A stretch of DNA of 64,000 bases, taken from assembly GCA_002049455.2 (NCBI GenBank), contig KV918939.1:91226-155225 (forward strand), read 5' to 3'. Positions 11,244 through 20,406 of the stretch are shown piece after piece. Origin of the DNA: Porphyra umbilicalis. Lineage: Eukaryota > Rhodophyta > Bangiophyceae > Bangiales > Bangiaceae. A model generated the notes under the pieces. It saw nothing but the letters and a program-made list of their open reading frames with translations, searched no databases and was not told the origin of the DNA. Each line of letters opens with the position of its first letter. Positions within the stretch are counted from its first letter, which is position 1. The position numbers and the translations under genes are program-made.

Positions 11244-11267
11244 TGGCGCTTCCCCCTTTTCTGATGG
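11244..11267 (+). repeat. Left terminal inverted repeat (24 bp)
   Basis: A perfect inverted match to 23010-23033, flanked on its outer side by TA at 11242-11243. The match stops precisely at base 25, so this is a short, sharply bounded terminal repeat. Confidence 0.85.
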
Positions 11268-11459
11268 CGATCGCTTTTTTGGTTACAGTGAGGAGGGGTA
11301 GTCGCCTTTTTTTTTTTCTAGCCCAATTGACCAATGGCATGCCTGGAGCGCTGGTCCGCCGTTGACTCAGCAGACAGCTCGAACGCACGAGTTGGTGCAA
11401 GCCTCCATCACCAAATCCGCACACTACAGGACCCGAATCTCCCATTTTCTCGCGCAGTG

Positions 11460-12155
11460 TCGTGCTCGCGCTCGTCCTCGTCGGCGCCGAAACAGTCGCG
11501 ACGTCCTCGTCGGCGGCAACGCGCTGGTGCTGGTGGTGTGCGGCAACGTGCTCGTGTTTGTGTCGGGCCTGTGCGTCGTCCTCGTCGGCAGCAGCGCGCT
11601 GGTGTTGGTGCACGGCAAGGCGCTCGTGCTCGTGTCGGGCTTGTGCGTCGTCCTCTTCGGCGGCGACGCGCTGGTGGTGGTGCACGTCAACGTGCTTGTG
11701 CTCGTGTGTGGCACGGACGGCGTCCACGTCGGGGGCGACGTGCTTGTGCTGGTGGTGCACGGCAAGGTGCTCGTGTTTGTGTCGGGCTTCCGCGTCGTCC
11801 TCGTCGGCGGCGACGCGGTGGTGGTGGTGCACGTGAACGTGCTCGTGCTCGTGTGCGGCACAGACGGCGTCCACGTCGGGGGCGACGTGCTGGTGCTGGT
11901 GGTGCACGGCAAGGTGCTCGTGTTTGTGTCGGGCTTCCGCGTCGTCGTCGTCGGCGGCGACGCGGTGGTGGTGGTGCACGTTAACGTGCTCGTGCTCGTG
12001 TGCGGCACGGACGGCGTCCACGTCGGGGGCGACGTGCTGGTGCTGGTGGTGCACGGCAAGGTGCTCGTGTTTGTGTCGGGCTTGCGCGTCGTCCTCGTCG
12101 GCGGCGACGCGGTGGTGGTTCACGACAACGTGCTCGTGCTCGTGTCGGGCAAGAA
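11460..12155 (+). repeat. 147-bp coding minisatellite
   Basis: The anchor GGCACGGACGGCGTCCACGT recurs at 11710, 11857 and 12004, a constant period of 147 bp (49 codons), with more divergent copies upstream. Because the period is divisible by three, all frames stay open. The plus strand reads as Val/Leu-rich strands such as GDVLVLVVHGKVLVFVSG; the minus strand reads as a His/Asp/Glu-rich repeat such as DDAEARHKHEHLAVHHQHQH. The plus frame is continuous with the transposase. Whether any of it is translated is unknown. Confidence 0.8.
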
Positions 12156-12165
12156 ACGGGGCAGG

Positions 12166-13206
12166 ATGTATGTTCCGGCTCTACGGTATGCAGCATTGGC
12201 GATGGTGCACCACGGGGTTCCGAGGCAAACCATCACGGCTGTTATCGGAGTCCGTTCCGCACAACTTGAGCGGTGGCTAAGGTATTGGAGGAGGAGCGAA
12301 AGCGTGTGGCGAGTTCCAGAGCGGCAAAACCGTCACGAAGACTCCTGTTGGGAGAATGATACGCTGCTGCGAGCGATCATCGCGCTGGTCCAGGAACATC
12401 CACTAGCACTGCTGAAAGAGCACACTGCCATGATGACGGCCATGCGTGCGCTGCCATCGGGGGAGTTTGCTCATTTGCGTGTTTCGAGGAGCACGGTGGA
12501 CCGTGTGCTTCGACGGCTCGGCTTCACTCGGAAGGTCATCATTCGCTTGTATCGAGCGGCCAACCGGGAGCGTCGCCGTGAGCATGCTGTGCTACGTCAG
12601 ATGGACGGTAGCGGCTGCCTCGTATCCGTGGACGAAACCCATACGGACGGCCGTGACGTCCTCCGCAGGTACGGGTGGGCGCTGAGACAAGAGCGTGTTG
12701 ACATGCTCGACATCAGCCCTCGGCACGTCGAGCGCGTGAGCACGACAATGGCGGTGTCGTCAGACGGGCGCATCCTCGGCTTGCACTCGGTCACATGTGA
12801 GCGGGCTCTGACCAGTAACGACTGGCGCCTGTTCTTGGGCCGTGTCATCCAAAAGATGGGCCGGTACACACCTGGGGTCCCTTGGGACCTACAAGCCCCG
12901 GCCTGTGTCTTGCTTTTTGACAATGCGCCAATCCACGACGCTGCTGGCGACGCCTTCTTGGAGAACAATGGCATCCCGTTCATCCGTCTACCCCCCTACT
13001 CTCCCGACTTGCAGCCCATCGAGGGTGTGTTCAACGACTTGAAAGTCATCGTTCGGAACCTGGTGTACTTCAACCCTCACTTCCTCGAAGACGGCGTTCG
13101 TTTGCAGGCGCTGGCGGCAAGCCTCATCACGCGACGACAGATAGTAGGGCAGTTTTCTAGAGTCGAAGTCAAACTGGCGCGTGTAGCGACCGGGCAGTGC
13201 TTCTAA
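12166..13206 (+). CDS. IS630/Tc1-mariner-type DDE transposase
   Basis: Cuts and rejoins DNA at terminal repeats. From ATG 12166 the protein has an N-terminal helix-turn-helix (ALAMVHHGVPRQTITAVIGV), a second HTH-like segment (RVSRSTVDRVLRRLGFTRKV), then the DDE catalytic domain: D in LVSVDETHTDGRDVLRRYGW (Asp codon 12631), D in LLFDNAPIHDA (12919) and E in PPYSPDLQPIEGVFNDLK (13021), with 33 residues between the last two. DExH…R..GWA and SPDLxPIE are hallmark motifs of the superfamily. All three catalytic residues are present and the frame is uninterrupted to TAA at 13204, so it may be active. The open frame extends upstream to 11362 through the minisatellite; 12166 is chosen because conserved sequence begins there. 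It sits about 0.9 kb inside the left end of the large element. Confidence 0.9.
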   Translation: MYVPALRYAALAMVHHGVPRQTITAVIGVRSAQLERWLRYWRRSESVWRVPERQNRHEDSCWENDTLLRAIIALVQEHPLALLKEHTAMMTAMRALPSGEFAHLRVSRSTVDRVLRRLGFTRKVIIRLYRAANRERRREHAVLRQMDGSGCLVSVDETHTDGRDVLRRYGWALRQERVDMLDISPRHVERVSTTMAVSSDGRILGLHSVTCERALTSNDWRLFLGRVIQKMGRYTPGVPWDLQAPACVLLFDNAPIHDAAGDAFLENNGIPFIRLPPYSPDLQPIEGVFNDLKVIVRNLVYFNPHFLEDGVRLQALAASLITRRQIVGQFSRVEVKLARVATGQCF

Positions 13207-14734
13207 AGCTGATGACATCCTCCAAACTGGGATGACCTCGTCGAAACAGAAACGCAGACACCTCATGCACACGAACACGTCCTGTCAGGCGCGTCTTGGA
13301 TGTGAAACCAATGCAGAATAGGGTGAGCCAGCGGATGCCTCTGGCACAAAAGCGGTACGGGTGGCGGCGCACTCCACCATTCCCGAGTATGACTGCCCTG
13401 CAGCGTCTCCCGCCGGGCGCCTGCGAAGGAAATAGTGGTTGCCTTGTGCGACGCAACAGGTGCTCCCGGCGAAGCCTGCCATCTGAGACTTCGCCAAGGA
13501 GCTGCCGACGGTGGTGGGCGGAGCCTGCTGATGCATGCGAAAAACTTACATATGGCACTCTTTCGGAATAGAAATTCCCGCACCATCGACGCCGAAGCTT
13601 CGACTCGAAAGTCGAGTTTATTTCAACTCTTTGATATCGGTCAACGAAGAAGCTTATTCGAGATTGGTAGAAGTCGACGCTATCGGGATCCGTCGACAAC
13701 ATCTCTGCGTCCTTCGTTGCTGAAGGCAGCTTGAAGAGACATCGCTACATCATTTGGGCACCAGTGTCTTTGCATGGTACACAGTCGGTGCTTCTTTCAG
13801 CTAGAAAAGGGACAGGACGCAGGATAAGCTGCAGTGCTGGCCATGTGGTGGCCGGTGCATCGGCAACTGGCCAGTGAGGTGCTTAGGAGCCGTTGTAGTG
13901 CATGTTCGTGTCCTTCAGATGAACATGACCAACATGCTTTGGTTACATTGGCCGCGGAGACGAGGGATTACTCCCATGTCAGTGCCACGGTGACCTTTTC
14001 TGCTTCTCCTTGTAGAGGAGGTTCAGAGCGCGGGGTGGCTCTGATGCGCACCACATTGGTGGCCCTCTAGGTTTCCATCACCCGAGAGGTCCCGGACATG
14101 GCAGCCCGGTCTGATGTTCGCTGCATTAGAAACGCGCGCCGTGCCAGCAGATATAATCGCTGCTCTAAGGTGTTCGTGTGTCTCTGGAAGCATAAATCTA
14201 GTTGGTGGAGCGGGTCGAGCGTGGCGCCGTGGGGGTCTGTGCAAACGCTATGACTCTGCCCGATGTTCGAAGCACCATCCGAGGTCCAGTGGCAGGAGAT
14301 GCGCGCGCGACGCGCGGCGCGCCGCAAGGACTCTGGCAGCGTAGTAGTGACAGCGGAGCGCGGACTCCTGCCACAGATGCACCTCGGCAGTGAGACACTA
14401 TAATAACTTCGTGACCTGAGCGCAGGGCAGGCACAGCGGGGTTGCCATCTCACAGCTGAGCGGCTGCCACCGAGTGCAAGCGAGTGCGTCAGCATTGCAA
14501 CACAAACCACGACGCACGTACTGCCAGACAGTAAATACAACAGCTACGCCTTGCAATACTTGTCTCAGACGCTTCTCATTGGTCCACGCCCCTATCTCGC
14601 AGAACACTCGGTCGCGGCATTGACGCGATTTGAGGAATCTATCGACGAAGTAATGAGGTCATGTCACCCACTGAGGTGCCTCGGGGGGAACCGGTCAGCT
14701 GTCGGCATCTCATGCTGACATCTCGCTGCGGTGG
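13207..14734. other. Non-coding spacer inside the large transposon
   Basis: No protein family recognised on either strand. It separates the transposase from the E(z) gene and likely holds the latter's promoter. GC content is moderate, and small inverted repeats (for example CGACTCGAAAGTCG near 13602) are the only structure seen. Confidence 0.45.
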
Positions 14735-17722
14735 ATGCCGTCTCGCCTCACCACCATGGCGGCATTGCGCTGCGCCCCCGAGGACAACTTTGTGGAGGAT
14801 TGGCCCAACGAGGAGGGGCCTTTGTCAGATGTGGACGCCGATGATGAAGCCGCAGACCTTGCGGCTGCCGCTGCTGGCGACAATGTTATCCTGAAGCGCG
14901 TCATCCTTCGAATTTATGGACGAGCGGGGCGCCGCGCTCGCCAGCGCCGTCGCGCCGAAGGTCGCATCGCCATTGCTGTGAATCGTGCCGCGGCTACGCG
15001 CTACTTCCGTACCGCGGCGGCGGTGCCTGTTGGAGTTGGCTCCCGTCCCATTGAGCAATCGCCCACATCGTCTGCCGTGCCCGTGCGCGGTGCTGCCCCC
15101 CTCGACGACATTGGTCGCTACGCTGTTGCTCCCGGTAATGCCCTGGCGTCAACAAGCGGCATTGGTGCAAGTGACTCTCGCGAGGACCTGTTGAGAAGGG
15201 GGGAGCTGGTTGGCGGAAGCCCTTGTGAGAAGAGCGGCCGCAGGAAAGAGGGACGTGTCGTGCAGCCCGACGACGGGGGGAGACGCGTTTCCCGCGAGGG
15301 TCAACGAACGATGTTTGATTACATGCGCTCCTCGCGGCAAGCGCGGGCGGCGCGGACGGGTGCTGCGTCGCTGCCAGATGCGTGTGTGCACGAAAGAGGC
15401 ACTGCGGACGCCTCTAGGCACGGCCATCCCGTCTTGTCCGCGACAGCTCCGCAGAGTGGCTCGGTGACGCCATCTTTCTCTTCCGCAGCCGTGGAAGACG
15501 GTGTCCACGTAACGGTTTTGCCAGCAGCTGAGCGCCTCCCATCGGTGACGGCGTACACGTCATTGCGGCGGTCGTGGCGAAGGGTTGAGGGCGTGACTCC
15601 CGTCAAGTTCACTCCTTATCTGGGCCCTTCTGACGAGGCGCACGCGACGGCGGCAAAGATTATGTGCAAGAACGGGTGGGTGCCCCCCGAGTGGAACAGT
15701 GACGGGAGCGACGCGTCTGACCCGGACACTTATCATCACGACAATCAATACCGATCGCTCTCGTCGCAAACGCTTCGGCTGGCGCAGCGCGCGGGCGTGG
15801 CAGCTGTCGTCGATGCCTTGGGCGAGTCATCTGTGGTGGTGAGCGCCATGAGCAGCGCGTTAGGCGAGACCATCCCGTTCCTAACTCACGTCATCCACCT
15901 CATCCATCGCAGAGCGGCGGACCACCGTCGGGCTCATGCGCATCGAGCGGCGCACGCCACTCGCCGATCCGCGATCGAGCGCTTGACGGGCGGTGCGAGC
16001 CTCGCCGTCGTTCTCGGAGCTGGAGCTGTGAGGGAACAAGTCGTGTGTCCGCCGGCGGGTGAGTGTGTCCTTGAAGTCGGCGGCCTGGTGCATGAACATG
16101 ATCGAGCTGGTACAGCCACGGCTGTTGCATGCGCTGTGGCGGCAACGGCAGCTGGATCGGACGCGCTGGCTGCGGGACTTCCCCCCGCGAGTCGCGCTTG
16201 GGCAGCGCAGAACGCCGCACTTGTGAGAGGGTCGCACGCCGACAGCGACGCCCTGCGGGCCGATGCTGCTGCCTTGCGGTCCGTTCACGCTGTCCTCCGT
16301 GCTCCCGACGGCCCAAACAAGGCCACTCTCCTGCCGTGTATGGGCACTCTTTTCTCTGCAGACCATGTGGAGGAGCACGCCGGCGCTGACGCTCCCGACT
16401 CTCGGTCGGTGTCCAACTCGTACGCGTCACGGAGAGACGTCTTCATGCGTCTTTTGTGCCGAACGTGCCTGCGCTACGCTTGTCGCATCCACCGGATGCC
16501 CACGGTGGAGCCGTCGTCAACCGATTCACACGCCCTCGCGGACGCGGACCTGGCTGAAAGCCTCGTCCCCGGTGTGAGGAGCGGCTCTAAGAACACTGCC
16601 TCAGGAGGCGCCCTGCCACCTCCTCTGCCACTTCGCGGCTGCGTGGGCGTCGACGCGGCTGTTGCTGTCGCCCCGGTGGCGAAACACCCCGGGCACGTGC
16701 CACCTACTGTCAATGACGGTGAGGGCGAGGGTGCCGGCTCAGCATCTGATCATTCTTCCTCTGTTCCGGCGCGTTTGCCGGCAGAGTCGGTGTCGGCCGC
16801 ACCAAGCACGTCTGTCAACGTGCTAGACGCAGAGCCTGGGGGTCTATCACTCGGGGAGTTCCACGCGGCGTCTTCCACGCTCCGCGAGCGAGCTCGCCAT
16901 GGCAGGCTGCTCAGCGACAGTGGCAGTGAGGCGGAAGGTGTCGGGGCGGGCAGCGCTCTGTCTGCTGCTGTTCGTGATGGCCTGTATCGTGGCAGTAAGG
17001 GACTTCCAGCTGCAGCTGCCAACCTCAGTGGCGGTAGCAGTGGTGTTTTGGACCTGTTACGTGGAGGTCTGGACAGCCTTTCTGTCCATGACGGGGTCGA
17101 GGAGGTGCCTGACAGCGATGTACCCGTATGCTCACGCCCCTCTACTCTGGATGCTCGCCGCGGACGTCACGCAAGGAACCTGCATGCTGCCATTGCCTCG
17201 GCAGCCAGCGGGTGCCTCGAGTGTTGCCACGATGCCCGCGTGAAGGCTGCGATGACATATGAGAAGCCCACCATCGGTGGCTGGAGTGAAGGCCAGGTGG
17301 CGCTTCTTCATCTTGGTGCGGACATTTTTGGGGCAGACGACACCTGCCGCCTCGCCAGGTTTGTGCGTGGCAAGACGTGTCGCGGCATTGCTGACTTCAT
17401 TTTAACGGGAGGGTGGAATGGGAGGGACGTGTCACTCCCGCAGCCCCCTGATCAAGATGTTGATGTGGAGGCCCCTGCACGTGTTTGCCGCGCGCCCGTG
17501 GCAGCTCCCGGGGCCGCGGATGCGCACGTTTTGCAGCTGCCAGACTCGTCGCAGGCCTCGCCGCCGTTGTCGCTGGGCGAGTTGTCGTCATCTGGGAGAA
17601 TTGCGAACGCCAGCAGTCAGGAGGACCCCGACGCGCCTGAGGAGGTGCACGACTTTGTGCCGTGCTTCCACATTGGTGCGTGCACCGTGGAGCGCTGCAG
17701 ATGCGCAAAGGCCAACCTTTAG
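14735..17722 (+). CDS. E(z): Enhancer-of-zeste-like protein, N-terminal 995 residues up to an in-frame TAG
   Basis: E(z) is the catalytic subunit of Polycomb repressive complex 2, which methylates histone H3 Lys27 in chromatin. This part starts at ATG 14735 (a second ATG follows at 14756). Features in order: a basic Arg-rich stretch (about 60-85); a conserved-looking segment TPVKFTPYLGPSDEAH (about 288); the pre-CXC signature RDVFMRLLCRTCLRYACRIH (about 566-585), matching the 'LFCRRCFxYDCxxH' of E(z); a SANT-type domain GWSEGQVALLHLGADIF…RGKTCRGIADFIL (about 848-890); and the first CXC cysteines in CFHIGACTVERCRC just before TAG 17720. The TAG is in the same frame as the downstream SET part, so the two are one gene. 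Long low-complexity linkers make it larger than animal E(z) (about 750 residues). It lies inside the TA-flanked transposon. Confidence 0.82.
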   Translation: MPSRLTTMAALRCAPEDNFVEDWPNEEGPLSDVDADDEAADLAAAAAGDNVILKRVILRIYGRAGRRARQRRRAEGRIAIAVNRAAATRYFRTAAAVPVGVGSRPIEQSPTSSAVPVRGAAPLDDIGRYAVAPGNALASTSGIGASDSREDLLRRGELVGGSPCEKSGRRKEGRVVQPDDGGRRVSREGQRTMFDYMRSSRQARAARTGAASLPDACVHERGTADASRHGHPVLSATAPQSGSVTPSFSSAAVEDGVHVTVLPAAERLPSVTAYTSLRRSWRRVEGVTPVKFTPYLGPSDEAHATAAKIMCKNGWVPPEWNSDGSDASDPDTYHHDNQYRSLSSQTLRLAQRAGVAAVVDALGESSVVVSAMSSALGETIPFLTHVIHLIHRRAADHRRAHAHRAAHATRRSAIERLTGGASLAVVLGAGAVREQVVCPPAGECVLEVGGLVHEHDRAGTATAVACAVAATAAGSDALAAGLPPASRAWAAQNAALVRGSHADSDALRADAAALRSVHAVLRAPDGPNKATLLPCMGTLFSADHVEEHAGADAPDSRSVSNSYASRRDVFMRLLCRTCLRYACRIHRMPTVEPSSTDSHALADADLAESLVPGVRSGSKNTASGGALPPPLPLRGCVGVDAAVAVAPVAKHPGHVPPTVNDGEGEGAGSASDHSSSVPARLPAESVSAAPSTSVNVLDAEPGGLSLGEFHAASSTLRERARHGRLLSDSGSEAEGVGAGSALSAAVRDGLYRGSKGLPAAAANLSGGSSGVLDLLRGGLDSLSVHDGVEEVPDSDVPVCSRPSTLDARRGRHARNLHAAIASAASGCLECCHDARVKAAMTYEKPTIGGWSEGQVALLHLGADIFGADDTCRLARFVRGKTCRGIADFILTGGWNGRDVSLPQPPDQDVDVEAPARVCRAPVAAPGAADAHVLQLPDSSQASPPLSLGELSSSGRIANASSQEDPDAPEEVHDFVPCFHIGACTVERCRCAKANL

Positions 17723-18526
17723 TGTGAGAGGTCATGCTGGTGTGCTCGTGGTTTTTTGAAAGAAGCAGGGGGGCCGGCGTCGTCCGGCGGCACCGCGTCG
17801 GCGCTCATCGAGGCCACACCCGCGTCGGAGTCGCGGCTCTGCGACCGCCGTACGCGGTGCGCATGCGTGCCGCCGTCCCGGTGCGCGACGGACGAGTGCC
17901 CGTGCTTCGGCGTCGACAGGGAGTGCGACCCCGACGCTTGTGTCACGTGCGGTGCACACTGGCACCCAGACACTGGTGTCGACGGGCTGCCATCACCATC
18001 CGGTCATCCTCGCTCACGTGGTGGTGTGCCGCCTCTGCGTGGTGCTGGGCTCGTCACTGCAGCCGACGTAGCGAGCGGCGGCGTCGCTGCTGGAGAAGTG
18101 GCCGGACGGCGTCGCTGCCGGAATGTTCAGCTACAGATCGGTGCCCGAGTACGTTGCGTGCTTGGTCGCTCAGGAGCACACGGCTTTGGGGTCTTCGCTG
18201 CGGAGCCGGCGGCTGCCGGGGATTTCGTCGGTGAGTATGTCGGCGAGCTGGTTTCCAATGAGGAGGCACGTGCGCGGGGCCGCGTCTACGACGCTATGGG
18301 CGTCAGCTTCCTGTACTCCATCACGAAGACTGTTAACATCGATGCAAAGTACATGGGAAACCGGACGAAGTTCATCAATCACCGCGGAAAGGAGCTCGCC
18401 AACGTTGAGGCGAAGCTGCTTAACGTAAGCGGTGAAATCAGAGTGGGATTGTTCGCCAAGACGTCGGTGACTCCTGGGGAGGAGCTCTTCTTCGATTACG
18501 GCTATGATGTGCCGGGGTGGGTGTGA
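17723..18526 (+). CDS. E(z): E(z)-like CXC and SET domains, downstream of the in-frame TAG
   Basis: Directly in frame after TAG 17720-17722 the sequence reads CERSCWC (E(z): CEKFCQC), then after an insert of about 30 residues CDRRTRCACVPPSRCATDEC and RECDPDACVTCG, the second half of the CXC zinc cluster. The SET domain follows: GFGVFAAEPAAAGDFVGEYV, SFLYSITKTVNIDAKYMGNR, KFINHRGKE and GEELFFDYGYD, ending at TGA 18524. The substrate-pocket NH of 'NHS' and the GEELFFDY motif are kept, but NHS is NHR and the usual Cys of NHSC is absent. Without readthrough, a revertant copy or correction of the TAG, the methyltransferase domain would not be joined to the rest. An internal ATG at 17756 exists but would lose CXC cysteines. 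Confidence 0.82.
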   Translation, partial: CERSCWCARGFLKEAGGPASSGGTASALIEATPASESRLCDRRTRCACVPPSRCATDECPCFGVDRECDPDACVTCGAHWHPDTGVDGLPSPSGHPRSRGGVPPLRGAGLVTAADVASGGVAAGEVAGRRRCRNVQLQIGARVRCVLGRSGAHGFGVFAAEPAAAGDFVGEYVGELVSNEEARARGRVYDAMGVSFLYSITKTVNIDAKYMGNRTKFINHRGKELANVEAKLLNVSGEIRVGLFAKTSVTPGEELFFDYGYDVPGWV

Positions 18527-19250
18527 GGACCCACTCGCCATCAAAGACGGCGCGGCGGCCGGCCGCGTCGCCGACGACGTGCTCGGGTTGTTTTGGGACA
18601 AGGTCACGCACGGTGCGCGTGTCCTCGGTGGCGGCGACGAGGCCGTGGTGGTCTCGGCTCAAGGGCGAGCGCTCGTCTGCCTCAACGAACACGCCGTCGC
18701 CGAGACCGAACTGGACAATGTGGCGCGCAGCAAAAAGCGCCTGCTGGTGCTCGTGCTCCTGTACGGCAGCGAGGTCGCCGTCGTGAGCGGGGACATGCTT
18801 GCGGTGATGGTGCACGACGCGCGCGCGTTGGGGGGCGTGGACAAGGTCGCAGTCGTGAACAAGGTTGCGGTAGCTGTCGTGAACAACGCCGCGGTCATGC
18901 CTTCCTCGCGGGCGTTCGTTGGGTTCGTGGCGCGTGACGGTTTGTGACAGCCATGTCATCCTCGTCGGCATCGAGTGTTGTCGTGTTGGTAGAGTCATCG
19001 AGTGTTGTCGTGTTGGTGTAGGTAACGGTTCTCATACTTGTGCCTGGCAACGAGGTTGTTGTTGTCGGCGGCGTCGCAGTGGTACTGGTGGAAAGCAAAG
19101 GAGTTTTACTCTGACTGCTGGAAGGGGTAGCTGCGTGGTGGACCAGGCAGTCAATGGGCCGTCGGCTCTTTTGAAGGGTGCAAGCGACGGAAACAACTAG
19201 AGATGATATTTCTTCTCGCGCGCATCTGAAGCACATACAGCAGAGCAGTC
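18527..19250. repeat. Degenerate V-x-V / Thr-rich coding-like repeat island
   Basis: From about 18570 to 18905 the plus strand reads as Val-rich strand-like peptide (LLVLVLLYGSEVAVVSGDML, VDKVAVVNKVAVAVVNNAAV) like the 147-bp minisatellite. A 26-bp unit containing ATCGAGTGTTGTCGTGTTGG is duplicated at about 18968-19018. The minus strand at 19000-19110 reads TTATPPTTTTSLPGTS. No independent gene is supported. Confidence 0.5.
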
Positions 19251-20406
19251 AAGTACCACTGTAAATGACAGCAAGGGAAAGTGAGAGTCCTACCGAGCCA
19301 CGCGCTTGCCCTTTCCTTTGTAGGCGTTGAACACATGAGCGATGAAGTCTTCAGCAGTGGAGTCCTGGCAGAGGCACACCCGACACTCAAACCAAACACA
19401 AGCCCCGAGCGGGACCACCACGGCGTGAGGGGCGTGCAGCGACTGCGGGGCACCGCACGCCGCGGCCACGCGGCCACGCGTGCCACAGTGCGTGTGCGGT
19501 CATTGTGCCCACAGAAGAGCGGCGTAGAGCTCGACGCGCCACCGCTACCGGTGCAGGCAATAACTTGCCCCACGTCACGATGATGAACGTCATTGCCGTC
19601 GCGGGCATGAACCTCGCAACAGACGGAGGCTCGCGCCACGCCCTCACAATCCCGTCAGTCAATACACGCGCCACAGTTTGCCCTTCTACGACTGCCAGCT
19701 GCGGACCACGTCAAGCCAGAGGAAAACCTTTCGTACGGAGTGGGATTTCAGATGCCTGGCGATGAAAGTGTTTGGCAGTGTCAACTATTGTTCAATATCG
19801 TTCGATGACATGCATCCTCGTGGTGCTGATGGCTCTGCCTTCGATCAACTGTTTTGGAAGGCTCTGTGGACATTGAAAGTGTTTCAAGAGACATGGCCTC
19901 TCCGTGCAGTGTGCGCCATGACCGGAAAAAGATCCCACCTTGACAGCTAATCTCGAAGTGTTTGATGTGACATTTGGTATTGTCCGACGGGCAGTGAGGG
20001 ACTTACGCGAATATGACCCAGTGTGCTTTTGGAATCGATCGACTTGGGACAGAGAGCACGTGTGGTGACCATCGACTTGGAGCATCCCCGCAGCAGCTGT
20101 GGTGCTGCCTCTTCCTTCTCGTGCCGATGAGACTTGCAGGCCCGTTAGGCGCGGGAGTCGCGTGGTGCCTGTGTCTCTCTGTCTATCATGCGGGCGTGTC
20201 CCTAGATCCCACAGGCGGTGGTGGTTTTGAGGTTGCTACGGGGCACTTGTTGCTGACTCCGTATGCCATCGACCGTGGTCGTACGCACGTCGTGCCTGAA
20301 GTGCACTCGCTGTCGCCGAGCTTTGTCGGGTGCACGAGTGGGTGGTGGAACAAGTGAGACACGAGGTCACCCAAACTAGCTGTGTATTCTAAAGAGTCAA
20401 CCACCG
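19251..20406. other. Spacer inside the large transposon; one weak candidate frame
   Basis: Mostly non-coding. A frame at 19678-19950 (+) reads VNYCSISFDDMHPRGADGSA and QLFWKALWTLKVFQETWPLR, which is protein-like in composition but matches no family I recognise. It could be a remnant of another cargo gene. Confidence 0.35.

Noticed and set aside
11233..12123. 296-codon His/Asp-rich frame on the minus strand
   Set aside because: It is the antisense reading of the 147-bp minisatellite, whose period keeps every frame open, and it extends past the transposon end. Kept as a repeat, not as a gene.
1817..17722. Reassignment of TAG to a sense codon, suggested by three in-frame TAGs (1817, 2746, 17720)
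   Set aside because: TAG also ends apparently normal genes here (PI-PLC at 47473, SNF8 at 56744), and the M13 copy is clearly dead for other reasons. Independent nonsense mutations are simpler.
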